Shown: piece by piece, positions 37,101-46,700 of the stretch
Numbering within the stretch: the first letter of the stretch is position 1
How the letters are laid out: each line of letters opens with the position of its first letter
Source of the DNA: Polaromonas sp.
GTDB lineage: Bacteria > Pseudomonadota > Gammaproteobacteria > Burkholderiales > Burkholderiaceae_C
Length of the DNA stretch: 64,000 bases
Assembly (NCBI RefSeq): GCF_029945925.1
Contig: NZ_JAQSDN010000065.1
Span: 29,387-93,386, forward strand
Reading direction: 5' to 3'
Notes under the pieces: model-generated
What the model saw: the letters and a program-made list of their open reading frames with translations, nothing else
Database searches by the model: none
Told to the model about the DNA's origin: nothing
Program-made: the position numbers and the translations under genes

Positions 37101-37971
37101 CGGCCATGTGGCGGTCAAGGCCTGGGCGGCCTTGGGCAAGCAGACCGGCCGTGAGCACACCCACCTGGCGCTGCACCGCGAGGACGAGAAAATCCGCTTT
37201 CGCGACATCCAGGCGCAACCGCGCAAGATCATCAGCTCGCCGACCTGGAGCGGCATCGAATCGGAAACCGTGTCGTACAACGCCGGCTACACCAATGTGC
37301 ATGAACTGATCCCATGGCGCACCCTCACGGGCCGCCAGCAGTTCTACCAGGACCACCCGTGGATGCTGGCTTTCGGCGAGGGCCTGGCCAGCTACCGGCC
37401 GCCGGTGAACCTGAAGGCCACCGCCGGGGTGCACGGTATTCGCACCAACGGCAACACCGAGATCTTGCTGAACTTCATCACGCCGCACCAGAAGTGGGGC
37501 ATCCACTCGACGTACACCGACAACCTGTTGATGCTGACGCTGAGCCGGGGCGGGCCCATCATCTGGCTCAGTGAAGATGACGCCAAACTCATCGGCGTGG
37601 AGGACAACGACTGGATCGAGGCCTACAACGTCAACGGCGCGATTGCCGCGCGGGCTGTCGTCAGCCAGCGCGTCAAGCCCGGCATGGTGATGATGTACCA
37701 CGCGCAGGAAAAAATCGTCAACACCCCGGGTTCGGAGATCACCGGCCAGCGCGGCGGCATCCACAACTCGGTGACGCGCATCGTGCTCAAGCCGACGCAC
37801 ATGATCGGCGGCTACGCACAGCTTTCCTACGGCTTCAACTACTACGGGACCATAGGCACCAACCGCGACGAATTCGTCGTGGTGCGCAAGATGGACAAGG
37901 TGGACTGGCTGGACACGCCGCGCGATGACGACAAAGCGTTTGCCGTGCAACAAATGGGAGAGGCAGCATGA
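34153..37971 (+). CDS. narG: Respiratory nitrate reductase alpha subunit
   Basis: NarG is the catalytic molybdenum-bisMGD subunit and faces the cytoplasm. It has 1,272 residues. The N-terminal [4Fe-4S] site FS0 has the His/Cys pattern HGVNCTGSCSW, and the downstream RGCSRGASYSWYLY is typical. The Mo ligand Asp lies in the SFYDWYCDLPPSSP region. No Tat signal with a cleavage site is seen, as expected for NarG. The four-base overlap with narH indicates coupled translation. Confidence 0.97.
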   Translation: MSHFLDRLSHFSNPRESFSGEHGVTTAEDRTWEDAYRNRWAHDKIVRSTHGVNCTGSCSWKIYVKGGIVTWETQQTDYPRTRWDMPNHEPRGCSRGASYSWYLYSANRVKYPMVRARLLKHWREARLTLPPVEAWAAVVQDDAKRRDYQSVRGLGGFVRSSWDEVNEIIAASNVHTIKKHGADRIIGFSPIPAMSMVSYASGSRYLSLIGGVCMSFYDWYCDLPPSSPQVWGEQTDVPESADWYNSGFIIAWGSNVPQTRTPDAHFFTEVRYKGTKTVAITPDYSEVAKLSDLWLHPKQGTDAAVAMAMGHVILKDFYFGGNGKPRSAYFDDYARRYTDLPMLVMLKEHQLENGETVMVPDRYVRASDFNGKLGQANNPEWKTVAFDAQGKVVLPHGAIGFRWGPDGRADAGQWNLESKEARQGDEVTLKLSVMEGDAPGSDSAKVGFPYFGGIPHEHFQNNEQGDVLVRTVPVQRISLGKAGEERSALVATVFDLQVAQYGIPRGLPGELAAADFDDNTPYTPAWQEQITGVPRDQIIAVARQFADNADKTEGRSMVIIGAGMNHWYHSDMNYRSVINMLMMCGCIGKSGGGWAHYVGQEKLRPQTGWTPLAFALDWIRPPRQMNSTSFFYAHTDQWRYEKLGVDEVLSPLADKKLYGGSMIDYNVRAERMGWLPSAPQLQTHPMQVVKDAQAAGLDAKDYVVKSLKDGSLRMSCEDPDHPDNWPRNMFVWRSNIIGSSGKGHEYFLKHLLGTDNGVQGKDLGAEEGKPEEVVWHDKAPEGKLDLLVTLDFRMSTTCLYSDIVLPTATWYEKNDLNTSDMHPFIHPLSTAVDPVWQSKSDWEIYKGFAKKFSELCEGHLGVEKEMVLTPVMHDTPGELAQPFEVKDWKRGECELVPGKTAPQMQVVERDYPNVYKRFTAVGPLLNKVGNGGKGIAWNTETEVRQLGELNGLVTEPGVTQGMPRINSDIDACEMVLQLAPETNGHVAVKAWAALGKQTGREHTHLALHREDEKIRFRDIQAQPRKIISSPTWSGIESETVSYNAGYTNVHELIPWRTLTGRQQFYQDHPWMLAFGEGLASYRPPVNLKATAGVHGIRTNGNTEILLNFITPHQKWGIHSTYTDNLLMLTLSRGGPIIWLSEDDAKLIGVEDNDWIEAYNVNGAIAARAVVSQRVKPGMVMMYHAQEKIVNTPGSEITGQRGGIHNSVTRIVLKPTHMIGGYAQLSYGFNYYGTIGTNRDEFVVVRKMDKVDWLDTPRDDDKAFAVQQMGEAA

Positions 37972-39500
37972 AGGTACGCGCACAAATCGGCATGGTGCTG
38001 AACCTGGACAAGTGCATCGGTTGCCACACCTGTTCGGTCACCTGCAAAAACGTCTGGACCAGCCGGCCCGGCATGGAATACGCCTGGTTCAACAACGTCG
38101 AAACCAAGCCCGGCATCGGTTACCCCAAGGAGTGGGAAAACCAGGACAAATGGAACGGCGGCTGGGTGCGCAAGGCCGACGGCTCCATCGAGCCGCGCCA
38201 GGGCGGCAAGTGGAAGCTGCTGATGCGCATCTTCTCCAACCCGAACATGCCGCAGATCGATGACTACTACGAGCCCTTCACATTCGACTACGACCATCTG
38301 CAGTCGGCGCCGGAAATGAAGGCTACACCGACGGCGCGGCCACGCAGCCTGATCACCGGCAAGCGCATGGAAAAAATCGAGTGGGGCCCGAACTGGGAAG
38401 AGATCCTCGGCGGCGAGTTTTCCAAGCGCAGCAAGGACGCCAACCTGGCGAACTTTGACCAGGTTCAGAAAGACATGGTCGGCCAGTTCGAAAACACCTT
38501 CATGATGTATTTGCCGCGCCTGTGCGAGCACTGCCTGAACCCGGCCTGTGTGGCGTCCTGCCCCTCGGGCTCGATCTACAAGCGCGAGGAAGACGGCATC
38601 GTGCTGATCGACCAGGACAAATGCCGCGGCTGGCGCATGTGTGTCTCGGGCTGTCCGTACAAGAAAATCTATTACAACTGGAAAAGCGGCAAGGCCGAGA
38701 AATGCACTTTCTGCTACCCGCGTATTGAAGCCGGCCAGCCGACCGTCTGCAGCGAAACCTGTGTGGGCCGCATCCGTTACCTCGGTGTGGTGCTGTATGA
38801 CGCCGACCGCATCCAGGAAGCGGCCAGCGTGGAAGACGACAAGGACCTGTACCAGGCCCAGCTCGACATTTTCCTGGACCCGAACGATCCGAAAGTGATT
38901 GAACAGGCGCGCAAGGACGGCATTCCCGAAGCCTGGCTGGAAGGCGCCCGCCGCAGCCCGGTCTACAAGATGGCTGTGGAGTGGAAGGTGGCGCTGCCGC
39001 TGCACCCCGAGTACCGCACGCTGCCCATGGTCTGGTATGTGCCACCGCTGTCGCCGATCACCTCGGCGGCCAACGCTGGCCAGATCGGCATCAACGGCGA
39101 ACTGCCCGACATCGCGCAGATGCGCATTCCCGTGCAGTACCTGGCCAACCTGCTGACTGCCGGTGACACGGCACCGGTGATCCGCTCACTGCAGCGCATG
39201 CTGGCGATGCGGTCCTACCAGCGCAGCAAACATGTGGACCAGGTGCAGAACCTGGCGGTGCTGGAGCAGGCTGGGCTCACTGTGGCCGAAGTCGAGGAGA
39301 TGTACCACATCATGGCGATTGCCAACTACGAAGACCGCTTCGTGATCCCGAGCACCCACCGCGAATACGCCGAGAACGCATTCGACATGCGCGGCGGCTG
39401 CGGCTTTACCTTCGGCAACGGTTGCTCCGACGGCGCCAGCGACGTCAGCCTGTTCGGCGGCAACAAGAAACGCACTATTCCCATCAAGGTGGAGGTCTGA
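37968..39500 (+). CDS. narH: Respiratory nitrate reductase beta subunit
   Basis: This 510-residue electron-transfer subunit has four Cys clusters: CIGCHTCSVTCKNVW, CEHCLNPACVASCP, CRGWRMCVSGCPYKK and CTFCYPRIEAGQPTVCSETC. The Trp in CRGWRMC replaces a Cys and marks the [3Fe-4S] cluster. It shuttles electrons from NarI hemes to NarG. narJ begins three bases after the stop. Confidence 0.97.
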   Translation: MKVRAQIGMVLNLDKCIGCHTCSVTCKNVWTSRPGMEYAWFNNVETKPGIGYPKEWENQDKWNGGWVRKADGSIEPRQGGKWKLLMRIFSNPNMPQIDDYYEPFTFDYDHLQSAPEMKATPTARPRSLITGKRMEKIEWGPNWEEILGGEFSKRSKDANLANFDQVQKDMVGQFENTFMMYLPRLCEHCLNPACVASCPSGSIYKREEDGIVLIDQDKCRGWRMCVSGCPYKKIYYNWKSGKAEKCTFCYPRIEAGQPTVCSETCVGRIRYLGVVLYDADRIQEAASVEDDKDLYQAQLDIFLDPNDPKVIEQARKDGIPEAWLEGARRSPVYKMAVEWKVALPLHPEYRTLPMVWYVPPLSPITSAANAGQIGINGELPDIAQMRIPVQYLANLLTAGDTAPVIRSLQRMLAMRSYQRSKHVDQVQNLAVLEQAGLTVAEVEEMYHIMAIANYEDRFVIPSTHREYAENAFDMRGGCGFTFGNGCSDGASDVSLFGGNKKRTIPIKVEV

Positions 39501-39503
39501 ACC

Positions 39504-40211
39504 ATGGCACTTTTCAACAACACCCCCGCTGTGGCTTCAAAAAGCCTGCGTGTGCTGGCCCGGCTGCTCGCTTATCCCGACGCTGAGCTGCGCGGCCATC
39601 TGGGTGCGCTGCGCGAGGCACTGCACGAAGAGCGTGCGCTGGAGCCGTTGCGACTGGCCGAGCTGGATGTCCTGATCGAAGCACTCGCGCTTGCGCCGGC
39701 GCTCGAGACCGAGGCGGCTTATGTCGAGTTGTTCGACCGGGGCCGCGCCACATCGCTGCACCTGTTCGAACACGTGCACGGCGACTCGCGTGACCGCGGA
39801 CCGGCCATGATTGACCTGGCGCAGACCTACGAGAAGGCCGGCATGTACCTGGCAGAAGGCGAGATGCCGGACTTCCTGCCGGTGGTGCTCGAATTCACCT
39901 CGACCCAGCCGCCGCGCGAGGCACGCGAATTTCTCGCCGAGATGGCGCATATCTTCAATGCGATTTTCGCGGCCCTGCAGCAGCGCGAAAGTGGCTACGC
40001 CTCGGTGCTGGGAGCCTTGCTGGAGCTTGCCGGGGAGAAGGCTCAGCCGGTGCAGATCGCGGCGGAAGAACCTGTCGACGCGGTCTGGGAGGAGCCGGTC
40101 GTCTTTGACGGCTGTTCGTCCAAGGGCCAGGCCCGGCCGGACCAGCCGCAACCGATTCACATCGTGCCTCACGTACGCAAGGCACAGCCCACCCAAGGAG
40201 TACAAGCATGA
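39504..40211 (+). CDS. narJ: Nitrate reductase molybdenum cofactor assembly chaperone
   Basis: The protein has 235 residues and a TorD/NarJ-type all-helical fold (SLRVLARLLAYPDAELRGHLGALREAL, YVELFDRGRATSLHLFEHVHGDSRDRGPAM). It binds apo-NarG and is needed for cofactor insertion. A Pro/Gln-rich C-terminal tail is present. The last four bases overlap narI. Confidence 0.94.
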   Translation: MALFNNTPAVASKSLRVLARLLAYPDAELRGHLGALREALHEERALEPLRLAELDVLIEALALAPALETEAAYVELFDRGRATSLHLFEHVHGDSRDRGPAMIDLAQTYEKAGMYLAEGEMPDFLPVVLEFTSTQPPREAREFLAEMAHIFNAIFAALQQRESGYASVLGALLELAGEKAQPVQIAAEEPVDAVWEEPVVFDGCSSKGQARPDQPQPIHIVPHVRKAQPTQGVQA

Positions 40212-40930
40212 GCCCCGGACTGCACGGATTTCTTTTTGGTGTCTACCCCTACATCTGCCTGACCGTGTTCCTGCTCGGCAGCCTGATCCGCTTCGACCGC
40301 GACCAGTACACCTGGAAAAGCGACTCCTCGCAGCTGCTGCGCACCGGCCTGCTGCGCTGGGGCAGCAACCTGTTCCACGTGGGCATCCTGTTCCTGTTCT
40401 TCGGCCATCTGGTCGGCCTGCTGACACCCCACGCGGTGTATGGCTTTTTCATGGACGCCGCGACCAAGCAGCGCATGGCGATCTACGCGGGGGGCATTGC
40501 CGGCATCATCTGTTTCATCGGCCTGTCGATGCTGATCTACCGCCGCATGTTTGACCCGCGCATCCGTTACACCAGCCACAAGACCGATCTCGCGATCCTG
40601 CTGATCCTGTGGGTACAGCTGGTGGTGGGGCTGATTACCCTGCCGTATTCGTGGGGACACGCCGACGGCAGCGTGATGCTGATCCTGGCCGATTGGGCGC
40701 AGCGCATTCTCACCCTGCGCGAGGTGGACTCTGCAGCGCTGGCCGTCCTGCCCTGGCCCTACCGTTTCCACATCGTGTTCGGCATGACCATCTTCCTGCT
40801 GTTCCCCTTCAGCCGCCTGGTTCATGTATGGAGCGGCTTCGGATCGGTCGCTTACATTTTCCGTCCCTACCAGGTCGTGCGCAGCCGCCGCCTTGGCGTT
40901 CCCCGGGCCAAGTCGCCCGGTGCTCCCTGA
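40208..40930 (+). CDS. narI: Respiratory nitrate reductase gamma subunit (cytochrome b)
   Basis: This is the quinol-oxidising membrane subunit of 240 residues. Five helices are seen. Heme-ligating histidines lie in LFHVGILFLFFGHLVGLL and in YRFHIVFGMTIFLLFPFSRLVHVW. The arrangement matches E. coli NarI. The overlap with narJ and the short gap to the next gene keep the operon continuous. Confidence 0.96.
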   Translation: MSPGLHGFLFGVYPYICLTVFLLGSLIRFDRDQYTWKSDSSQLLRTGLLRWGSNLFHVGILFLFFGHLVGLLTPHAVYGFFMDAATKQRMAIYAGGIAGIICFIGLSMLIYRRMFDPRIRYTSHKTDLAILLILWVQLVVGLITLPYSWGHADGSVMLILADWAQRILTLREVDSAALAVLPWPYRFHIVFGMTIFLLFPFSRLVHVWSGFGSVAYIFRPYQVVRSRRLGVPRAKSPGAP

Positions 40931-40957
40931 CCCCTCACAATGAACCAGGGACCCTCC

Positions 40958-41818
40958 ATGACCACACAGACGCTTTCTTCACCCGCCGCCGCCCAGGGCT
41001 GCGGCAGCGGTTCCTGCCAGTGCGGCCCTGCAGCCGACCAGCCAGTTCAGCCAACGGCCTGCGTCAACGGCATCGCCCTGCATGCGACCGGGCAGCGTCC
41101 GGACACGGCCACGCTGCGCGAACTGGCCTACACTGAACTGCTGCGTCAGCAGGCGGTGTTGCACGGCCTGCTGCCGCGCCACACCGGCTTGACCACCCCG
41201 GAACTGGGCCAGGCCGAACGCGACATCATCGAAGCCATGGTGGACCGGCAGGTGGTCAGCCCCCAGCCAAGCGACGACGAAGGCCGGCGTTATTACGAAG
41301 CCCACAAGGCGCAGTTTCTGGTGGGCCAGGCGCTGCACGTGCGGCACATCCTGTTTGCCGTCACGCCCGGTGTCAACGTCCAGGCACTCACCGTGCATGC
41401 CGAACGCGCCTTGCTGGAGCTGTCGCACAAGGGGGTGTCCCCGGAGCGGTTTGCCCAGCTGGCTGCCGAGCTGTCCAACTGCCCGAGCAGCACCCAGGGC
41501 GGGGATCTCGGCTGGATCACGCCGGACGACTGCGCGCCCGAACTGGCAACAGAGCTGTTTCACCTCCAGCATGCGCAAACCGGCACCGGTGTGCATCCGC
41601 GCCTGTTCCACACGCGTTTCGGTTTTCACATCATCGACGTGCTGGAGCGCCGCAGTGGCACCCAGCCCGCCTATGAGGAAGTGCGCGAGCGCATTGCGGC
41701 CCTGCTGACCATGCAGTCGCGCGCCCGGGCCCTGCACCAGTACATGACCCTGCTGGTGGGGGAGGCGGAAGTCGAAGGCGTTGCCCTGGAAGGGGCTGAT
41801 TCGCCGCTGGTCCAATGA
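40958..41818 (+). CDS. Parvulin-type peptidyl-prolyl isomerase (NifM/PpiC-like)
   Basis: The 286-residue protein has a parvulin core at ~125-225 (LHVRHILFAVTPG, then SNCPSSTQGGDLGWI and HTRFGFHIIDVLE). The N-terminal part is SurA/NifM-like helical. No signal peptide is seen, so it is likely cytoplasmic and may help fold nitrate reductase, as such genes commonly follow narI. The N-terminus has a compact Cys cluster (GCGSGSCQCG) of unknown role. ATG 40940 is an alternative start; 40958 has an upstream AGGGAC. It overlaps the next gene by four bases. Confidence 0.88.
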   Translation: MTTQTLSSPAAAQGCGSGSCQCGPAADQPVQPTACVNGIALHATGQRPDTATLRELAYTELLRQQAVLHGLLPRHTGLTTPELGQAERDIIEAMVDRQVVSPQPSDDEGRRYYEAHKAQFLVGQALHVRHILFAVTPGVNVQALTVHAERALLELSHKGVSPERFAQLAAELSNCPSSTQGGDLGWITPDDCAPELATELFHLQHAQTGTGVHPRLFHTRFGFHIIDVLERRSGTQPAYEEVRERIAALLTMQSRARALHQYMTLLVGEAEVEGVALEGADSPLVQ

Positions 41819-42507
41819 CCGAAGACGTCGCAAGCGCGGACGAGTTGCTGCTTCGCTTGCGGCGTTTTCACTCCGACTATTTTCCGCTGCACCAGCAGCG
41901 TTTCCAGGACCTGGTGGCGCAGGGGCAGCATCCCAAGACCCTGTTCATAGGCTGCTCGGACTCGCGCGTGGTGCCCTACCTGCTGACGGGGGCCGGCCCG
42001 GGGGAGCTTTTCATCGTGCGCAATGTGGGGGCCTTCGTTCCGCCGTATGACGGTTCCCACGGATTGCACGGCACCACGGCGGCGATCGAGTTCGCCGTGC
42101 TCAGCCTGCATGTGGAGCGCATCATTGTCTGCGGCCACAGCCACTGCGGCGCCATCCGCGCCGCTTATGAAGGCGTGCCCGAAGAAGCCGTGGCCCTGCA
42201 GGCCTGGCTCAAGCTGGCCAGCGAAGCCTTGCTGCCGGTCCAGGCCAGCCCCGAAGCCCTGCGCCGCACCGAGCAGCGCGTCGTGGTGCTGCAGCTCGAG
42301 CGCCTGATGGCCTACCCCATGGTGCGGCGTGAAGTCGAGAAGGGCACCTTGACGCTGCATGGCTGGCATTACGTGATTGAGGACGGTGAAATCCACATCT
42401 TTGATGTACGGCAAGGAAGTTTTGTGCCCGCTGCGATAGCCTCCAACAGCGGCACTGGCCCGTACCAACCTTATGTGGAGCACGATGGACAAATCATTAG
42501 CAGCTGA
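41815..42507 (+). CDS. Beta-class carbonic anhydrase
   Basis: This 230-residue enzyme interconverts CO2 and bicarbonate. Zinc ligands are C47 in GCSDSR (with D49 and R51 as the catalytic dyad), H108 and C111 in CGHSHCGA. The 3' end overlaps the next gene by 23 bases. Its place in the nar cluster is unusual; it may balance bicarbonate supply or cytoplasmic pH during nitrate reduction. Confidence 0.93.
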   Translation: MTEDVASADELLLRLRRFHSDYFPLHQQRFQDLVAQGQHPKTLFIGCSDSRVVPYLLTGAGPGELFIVRNVGAFVPPYDGSHGLHGTTAAIEFAVLSLHVERIIVCGHSHCGAIRAAYEGVPEEAVALQAWLKLASEALLPVQASPEALRRTEQRVVVLQLERLMAYPMVRREVEKGTLTLHGWHYVIEDGEIHIFDVRQGSFVPAAIASNSGTGPYQPYVEHDGQIISS

Positions 42508-43753
42508 CCTGGCCGCCAAGGCAAGTGTCGATTCGGCGGCGGCCGCCGCGATACTGCAGACACTAGCCCGTGATTCGGGCCTGCGGTCCTGGCGGCTGGG
42601 CGGCAAGGAGCTGGTGCCGGTGGTGCAGGGCGGCATGGGCGTGTGTGTGTCGGCCGGTGGTCTGGCTGGCGCGGTGGCCCGCCTTGGCGGGGTGGGCACG
42701 GTGTCTTCCGTGGACTTGCGGCGCCTGCATCCGGACCTGATGGCCAAAACGGGCCACCTGGACAAGGAACCCGATGCGAAAGCCCTGATCAACGCGGCCA
42801 ATCTCGAGGCGCTGGACCGCGAAATCCGCCGGGCGCGCGAGCTGGCACAGGGCCGCGGCCTGATTGCCGTGAACATCATGAAGGCACTCGGCGCCTACGA
42901 AGATTACGTGCGCCAGGCGCTGGCCAGCGGCGCCGATGCGCTGGTGGTCGGCGCCGGCCTGCCGCTGGATTTGCCGGAGCTGGCGCGTGACCATCCCGAC
43001 ACCGCCCTGATTCCCATCCTGTCGGACGCGCGGGGCGTGCAATTGCTGGTGCGCAAGTGGCAGAAAAAGGGCCGCCTGCCCGATGCCATCGTCATCGAAC
43101 ACCCGGGCCTGGCCGGCGGTCATCTGGGCGCGGCGAAGGTCGCGGACCTGCATGACCCGCGTTTTGACTTCGAGGTGGTTATTCCCCAGGTGCTGGAATT
43201 TTTCAAGACGGCGGGCATCGAGCGCGAGATTCCGCTGATTGCCGCTGGCGGCATCAACTGCCGGGACGACATCCTGCGCCTGCAGGCTCTGGGCGCCTCG
43301 GCCGTGCAGCTCGGAACGGCTTTTGCCGTGACCCAGGAGTGTGATGCCGACCCCGCCTTCAAGAAGGTGCTGGCCGAAGCCAAACCGGAAGACATGGTGG
43401 AGTTCGTCAGCGTGGCCGGCCTGCCGGCGCGTGCGGTGCGCACACCCTGGCTGGACAAATACATCCGACTCGAGCCCAAACTCCAGGCGGCGGCCCATGT
43501 CAAGGCCAAATGCAACATGTCGTTTGACTGCCTCGCCCACTGCGGCCTGCGCGACGGCGTGGCCAGCATGGGCCAGTTCTGCATCGACCAGCAGCTCGGC
43601 CATGCGTTTGACGGCAATGCGCGTAAAGGCCTCTTCTTCCGTGGTGCTGCCCGCCTGCCGTTTGGCGATCAGATCCGTTCGGTGCAAGAATTGATGCAAT
43701 GGCTGCTCGGTGGCATTCAGCCGTCAGCGTCCATCGCAGGAGCACAAGCATGA
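42485..43753 (+). CDS. Nitronate monooxygenase-type flavoprotein
   Basis: The 422-residue TIM-barrel flavoprotein of the NPD/2-nitropropane dioxygenase family has the FMN-binding N-terminal motif VQGGMGVCVSAGGLAGAVA and the phosphate-binding region LIAAGGINCRDDIL with GASAVQLGTAFA. HPGLAGGHLG is the HGGxxGGH-like catalytic stretch. The C-terminus carries the Cys motif CNMSFDCLAHCG not expected in fungal nitronate monooxygenase. Physiological substrate is unknown. The start at ATG 42485 overlaps the carbonic anhydrase gene, and the stop overlaps nrdJ (ATGA). Confidence 0.85.
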   Translation: MDKSLAADLAAKASVDSAAAAAILQTLARDSGLRSWRLGGKELVPVVQGGMGVCVSAGGLAGAVARLGGVGTVSSVDLRRLHPDLMAKTGHLDKEPDAKALINAANLEALDREIRRARELAQGRGLIAVNIMKALGAYEDYVRQALASGADALVVGAGLPLDLPELARDHPDTALIPILSDARGVQLLVRKWQKKGRLPDAIVIEHPGLAGGHLGAAKVADLHDPRFDFEVVIPQVLEFFKTAGIEREIPLIAAGGINCRDDILRLQALGASAVQLGTAFAVTQECDADPAFKKVLAEAKPEDMVEFVSVAGLPARAVRTPWLDKYIRLEPKLQAAAHVKAKCNMSFDCLAHCGLRDGVASMGQFCIDQQLGHAFDGNARKGLFFRGAARLPFGDQIRSVQELMQWLLGGIQPSASIAGAQA

Positions 43754-46700
43754 AACGCGATCAGTTCGGCCGGCCTCAGGACCTGACGGCCACCCAGCCC
43801 ATCAGCCAGGATGTGCTGAAGGAAAAATACCTCAAGCCCGGCGAGTCGGGTGTGGAAGACCTGTACCGGCGCGTGGCGCGGGCCCTGGCTTCGGTCGAGC
43901 CGGAAGCGGAGCGCGCCAGACACGAGGCGCTGTTCCTCGAGAACCTGCACGCCGGCGCAATAGGCGCCGGCCGCATCATGAGTGCCGCGGGCACGGCCAT
44001 CCAGGCGACCCTGATCAACTGCTTTGTGCAGCCCGTGGGCGACTGTATCCAGGGCGTCGATGACGGCGGCTACCCCGGCATTTACGAGGCCCTGCGCGAA
44101 GCGGCCGAAACCATGCGGCGCGGCGGCGGCGTGGGTTACGATTTTTCACGCATCCGGCCGCGCGGCGCGGAGGTCAAGGCCACGGCCTCCATGGCTTCCG
44201 GTCCGTGCAGCTACATCAATGTGTTTGACCAGTCCTGTTCCACGGTGGAGAGCGCGGGTTCGCGGCGCGGGGCGCAGATGGGCGTGCTTCGCATCGACCA
44301 CCCGGATGTGCACGAGTTCATCACCGCCAAGCGCACACCCGGGCGCTGGAACAACTTCAATGTGTCGGTCGGCATGCCGGACGCGTTCATGCACGCCCTG
44401 GCCGAAGACCAGCCCTGGGAGCTGGTGCACAAGGCCAAACCCGGCGCCCCGCTGATCGCGCAAGGCGCGTTCCAGCGTGCCGACGGCCTGTGGGTCTACC
44501 AGACGGTCGCGGCGCGCGAGTTGTGGGACACCGTGATGCATTCGGCCTACGACTTTGCCGAGCCCGGCATCCTGTTCCTGGACCACATCAACCAGGACAA
44601 CAACCTGCGTTACTGCGAAGAAATTGCGGCGACCAATCCCTGCGTGACGGCCGACACCTGGGTAATGACGACGGATGGACCGGCGCAGGTATCGGACCTC
44701 GTGGGGCGGCCCTTCAGTGCGGTGGTTGATGGCAAGTCCTACGCGGTGAAAAGCGACGGTTTTTTCAAAACAGGACACAAACCCGTGTTCGTTTTGCGCA
44801 CGCTCGAAGGGCAGGCCTTGCGCCTCACCGCCGACCACCGGGTGCGTCGTGTGGCGCGCAGAACCCGGTTCGCGCTGGAGGCCGGGTGGACTGAAGCTGC
44901 GCAACTGAAGGCGGGCGACGAAATCCTGCTGCACGATCACCGCGCACTGGGCGGGTGGGAGGGGGCCGGTACGCAGGCCGAAGGTTATTTGCTGGGGCTG
45001 CTGATCGGCGATGGCACCCTCAAGAGCGACAAGGCGGTAATTTCGGTGTGGGCGCCTGAACTCAAATTGGCGGCAAATGGTGCGGTGGCCTATGCGCAGA
45101 CAGGTGCTGCCGGTATCGTGCACGCCGCCGAGGCCGCAGCCGCCACTTTGTCGCACCGGTCCGACTTCCGGGGCTTTCAGCGGCCCGTGGCTGGACGGGG
45201 CGAGGCGCGCATGGCCTCAGGTGCTGTGCGGCGCCTGGCTCTGGACATGGGCATGCGTCCCGGTCACAAGACAATTACCGCCGCCATGGAAAAGGCGTCG
45301 TCCGTCTTTGCAGAGGGGCTTCTGCGTGGCTTGTTTGATGCCGATGGTTCTGTGCAGGGTTCGCAGGAAAAAGGCGTCAGCCTGAGGTTGTCCCAAAGCG
45401 ATCCGGGTTTGCTTCAGACGGCGCAGCGCATGTTGCTGCGTCTGGGCATTGTCTCCACCATTTACCCCAACCGGCGTCTGGCACAGGCACGGCCACTTCC
45501 CAACGGGCGCGGTGGTTTGACGGTTTATGAGACGGCTTCGCAGCATGAGCTGGTCATCAGCGGGGACAACCTGAGGATGTATGCGGAGCGCGTCGGGTTT
45601 GCCGATACCGACAAGGCCGAGCGGCTGGACCATGCGCTCGGCAGCTACAAACGCAGCCTCAACCGCGAGCGCTTCACGGCCACGGTCGAGTCGCTGACCG
45701 AGGACGGCTGCGAGGACGTTTTCGATGTGACCGTGGCTGACATCCATGCCTTTGACGCCAACGGCCTGTACGTGCACAACTGCGGCGAGCAACCGCTTCC
45801 GCCCTACGGCTGCTGCGACCTTGGGCCCATCATCCTCACGCGTTTTGTGCGCCACCCCTTCGGCTTCAATGGCGCGCCGGACTTTGATTTCCAGGCTTTT
45901 GCGAAATCGGTGACCACCCAGGTGCGTGCGCTTGACAACGTGCTCGACGTGACCTTCTGGCCGCTGCCGCAGCAGCAGGCCGAGTCGGCCGCCAAGCGCC
46001 GCATCGGCGTCGGTTTCACCGGCCTGGGCAATGCGCTGGCCATGTTGTGCCTGCGTTACGACGCGCCCGAGGGCCGCGAGATGGCGGCGCGTATCGCCGT
46101 CGCCATGCGCGATGCGGCCTACGCTGCGTCGGTCGCGCTGGCGAAAGAAAAAGGCGCGTTCCCGAAGTTCGACGCCGACGGCTATCTCGCCTCAGGCACC
46201 TTTGCCAGCAGGCTGCCGGCCGCCCTGCAGCAATCCATACGCGCCAACGGCATCCGCAACAGCCACCTGCTGTCGATTGCACCGACCGGCACGGTCAGCC
46301 TGGCGTTTGCCGACAACGCGTCCAACGGCATCGAGCCGCCGTTTTCGTGGATGTACCGGCGCAAGAAACGCGAGTCTGACGGCAGCACCACCGAATACGC
46401 GGTGGAAGACCATGCCTGGCGCCTGTACCGCGAACTCGGCGGCAACGTGGACAAACTGCCGGGCTACTTTGTTTCGGCGCTCGAGATGTCGGCGGACAGC
46501 CACATTGGCATGATGGAAGCGGTGCAGCCCTTTGTGGACACGGCGATCTCCAAAACCGTCAATGTGCCGGCCGATTACGCCTACGAGGATTTCAAGAGCC
46601 TGTACCAGCAAGCCTGGCGCGCCAGACTCAAGGGCCTGGCCACCTACCGGCCCAATGCGATTCTGGGTTCGGTGCTGGAGACCCATGCTCCCGCCGCCGC

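Noticed and set aside
44641-45780. The insertion in nrdJ as an insertion sequence or assembly error
   Set aside because: It keeps frame and has all intein splice motifs and a LAGLIDADG endonuclease, so it is an intein.
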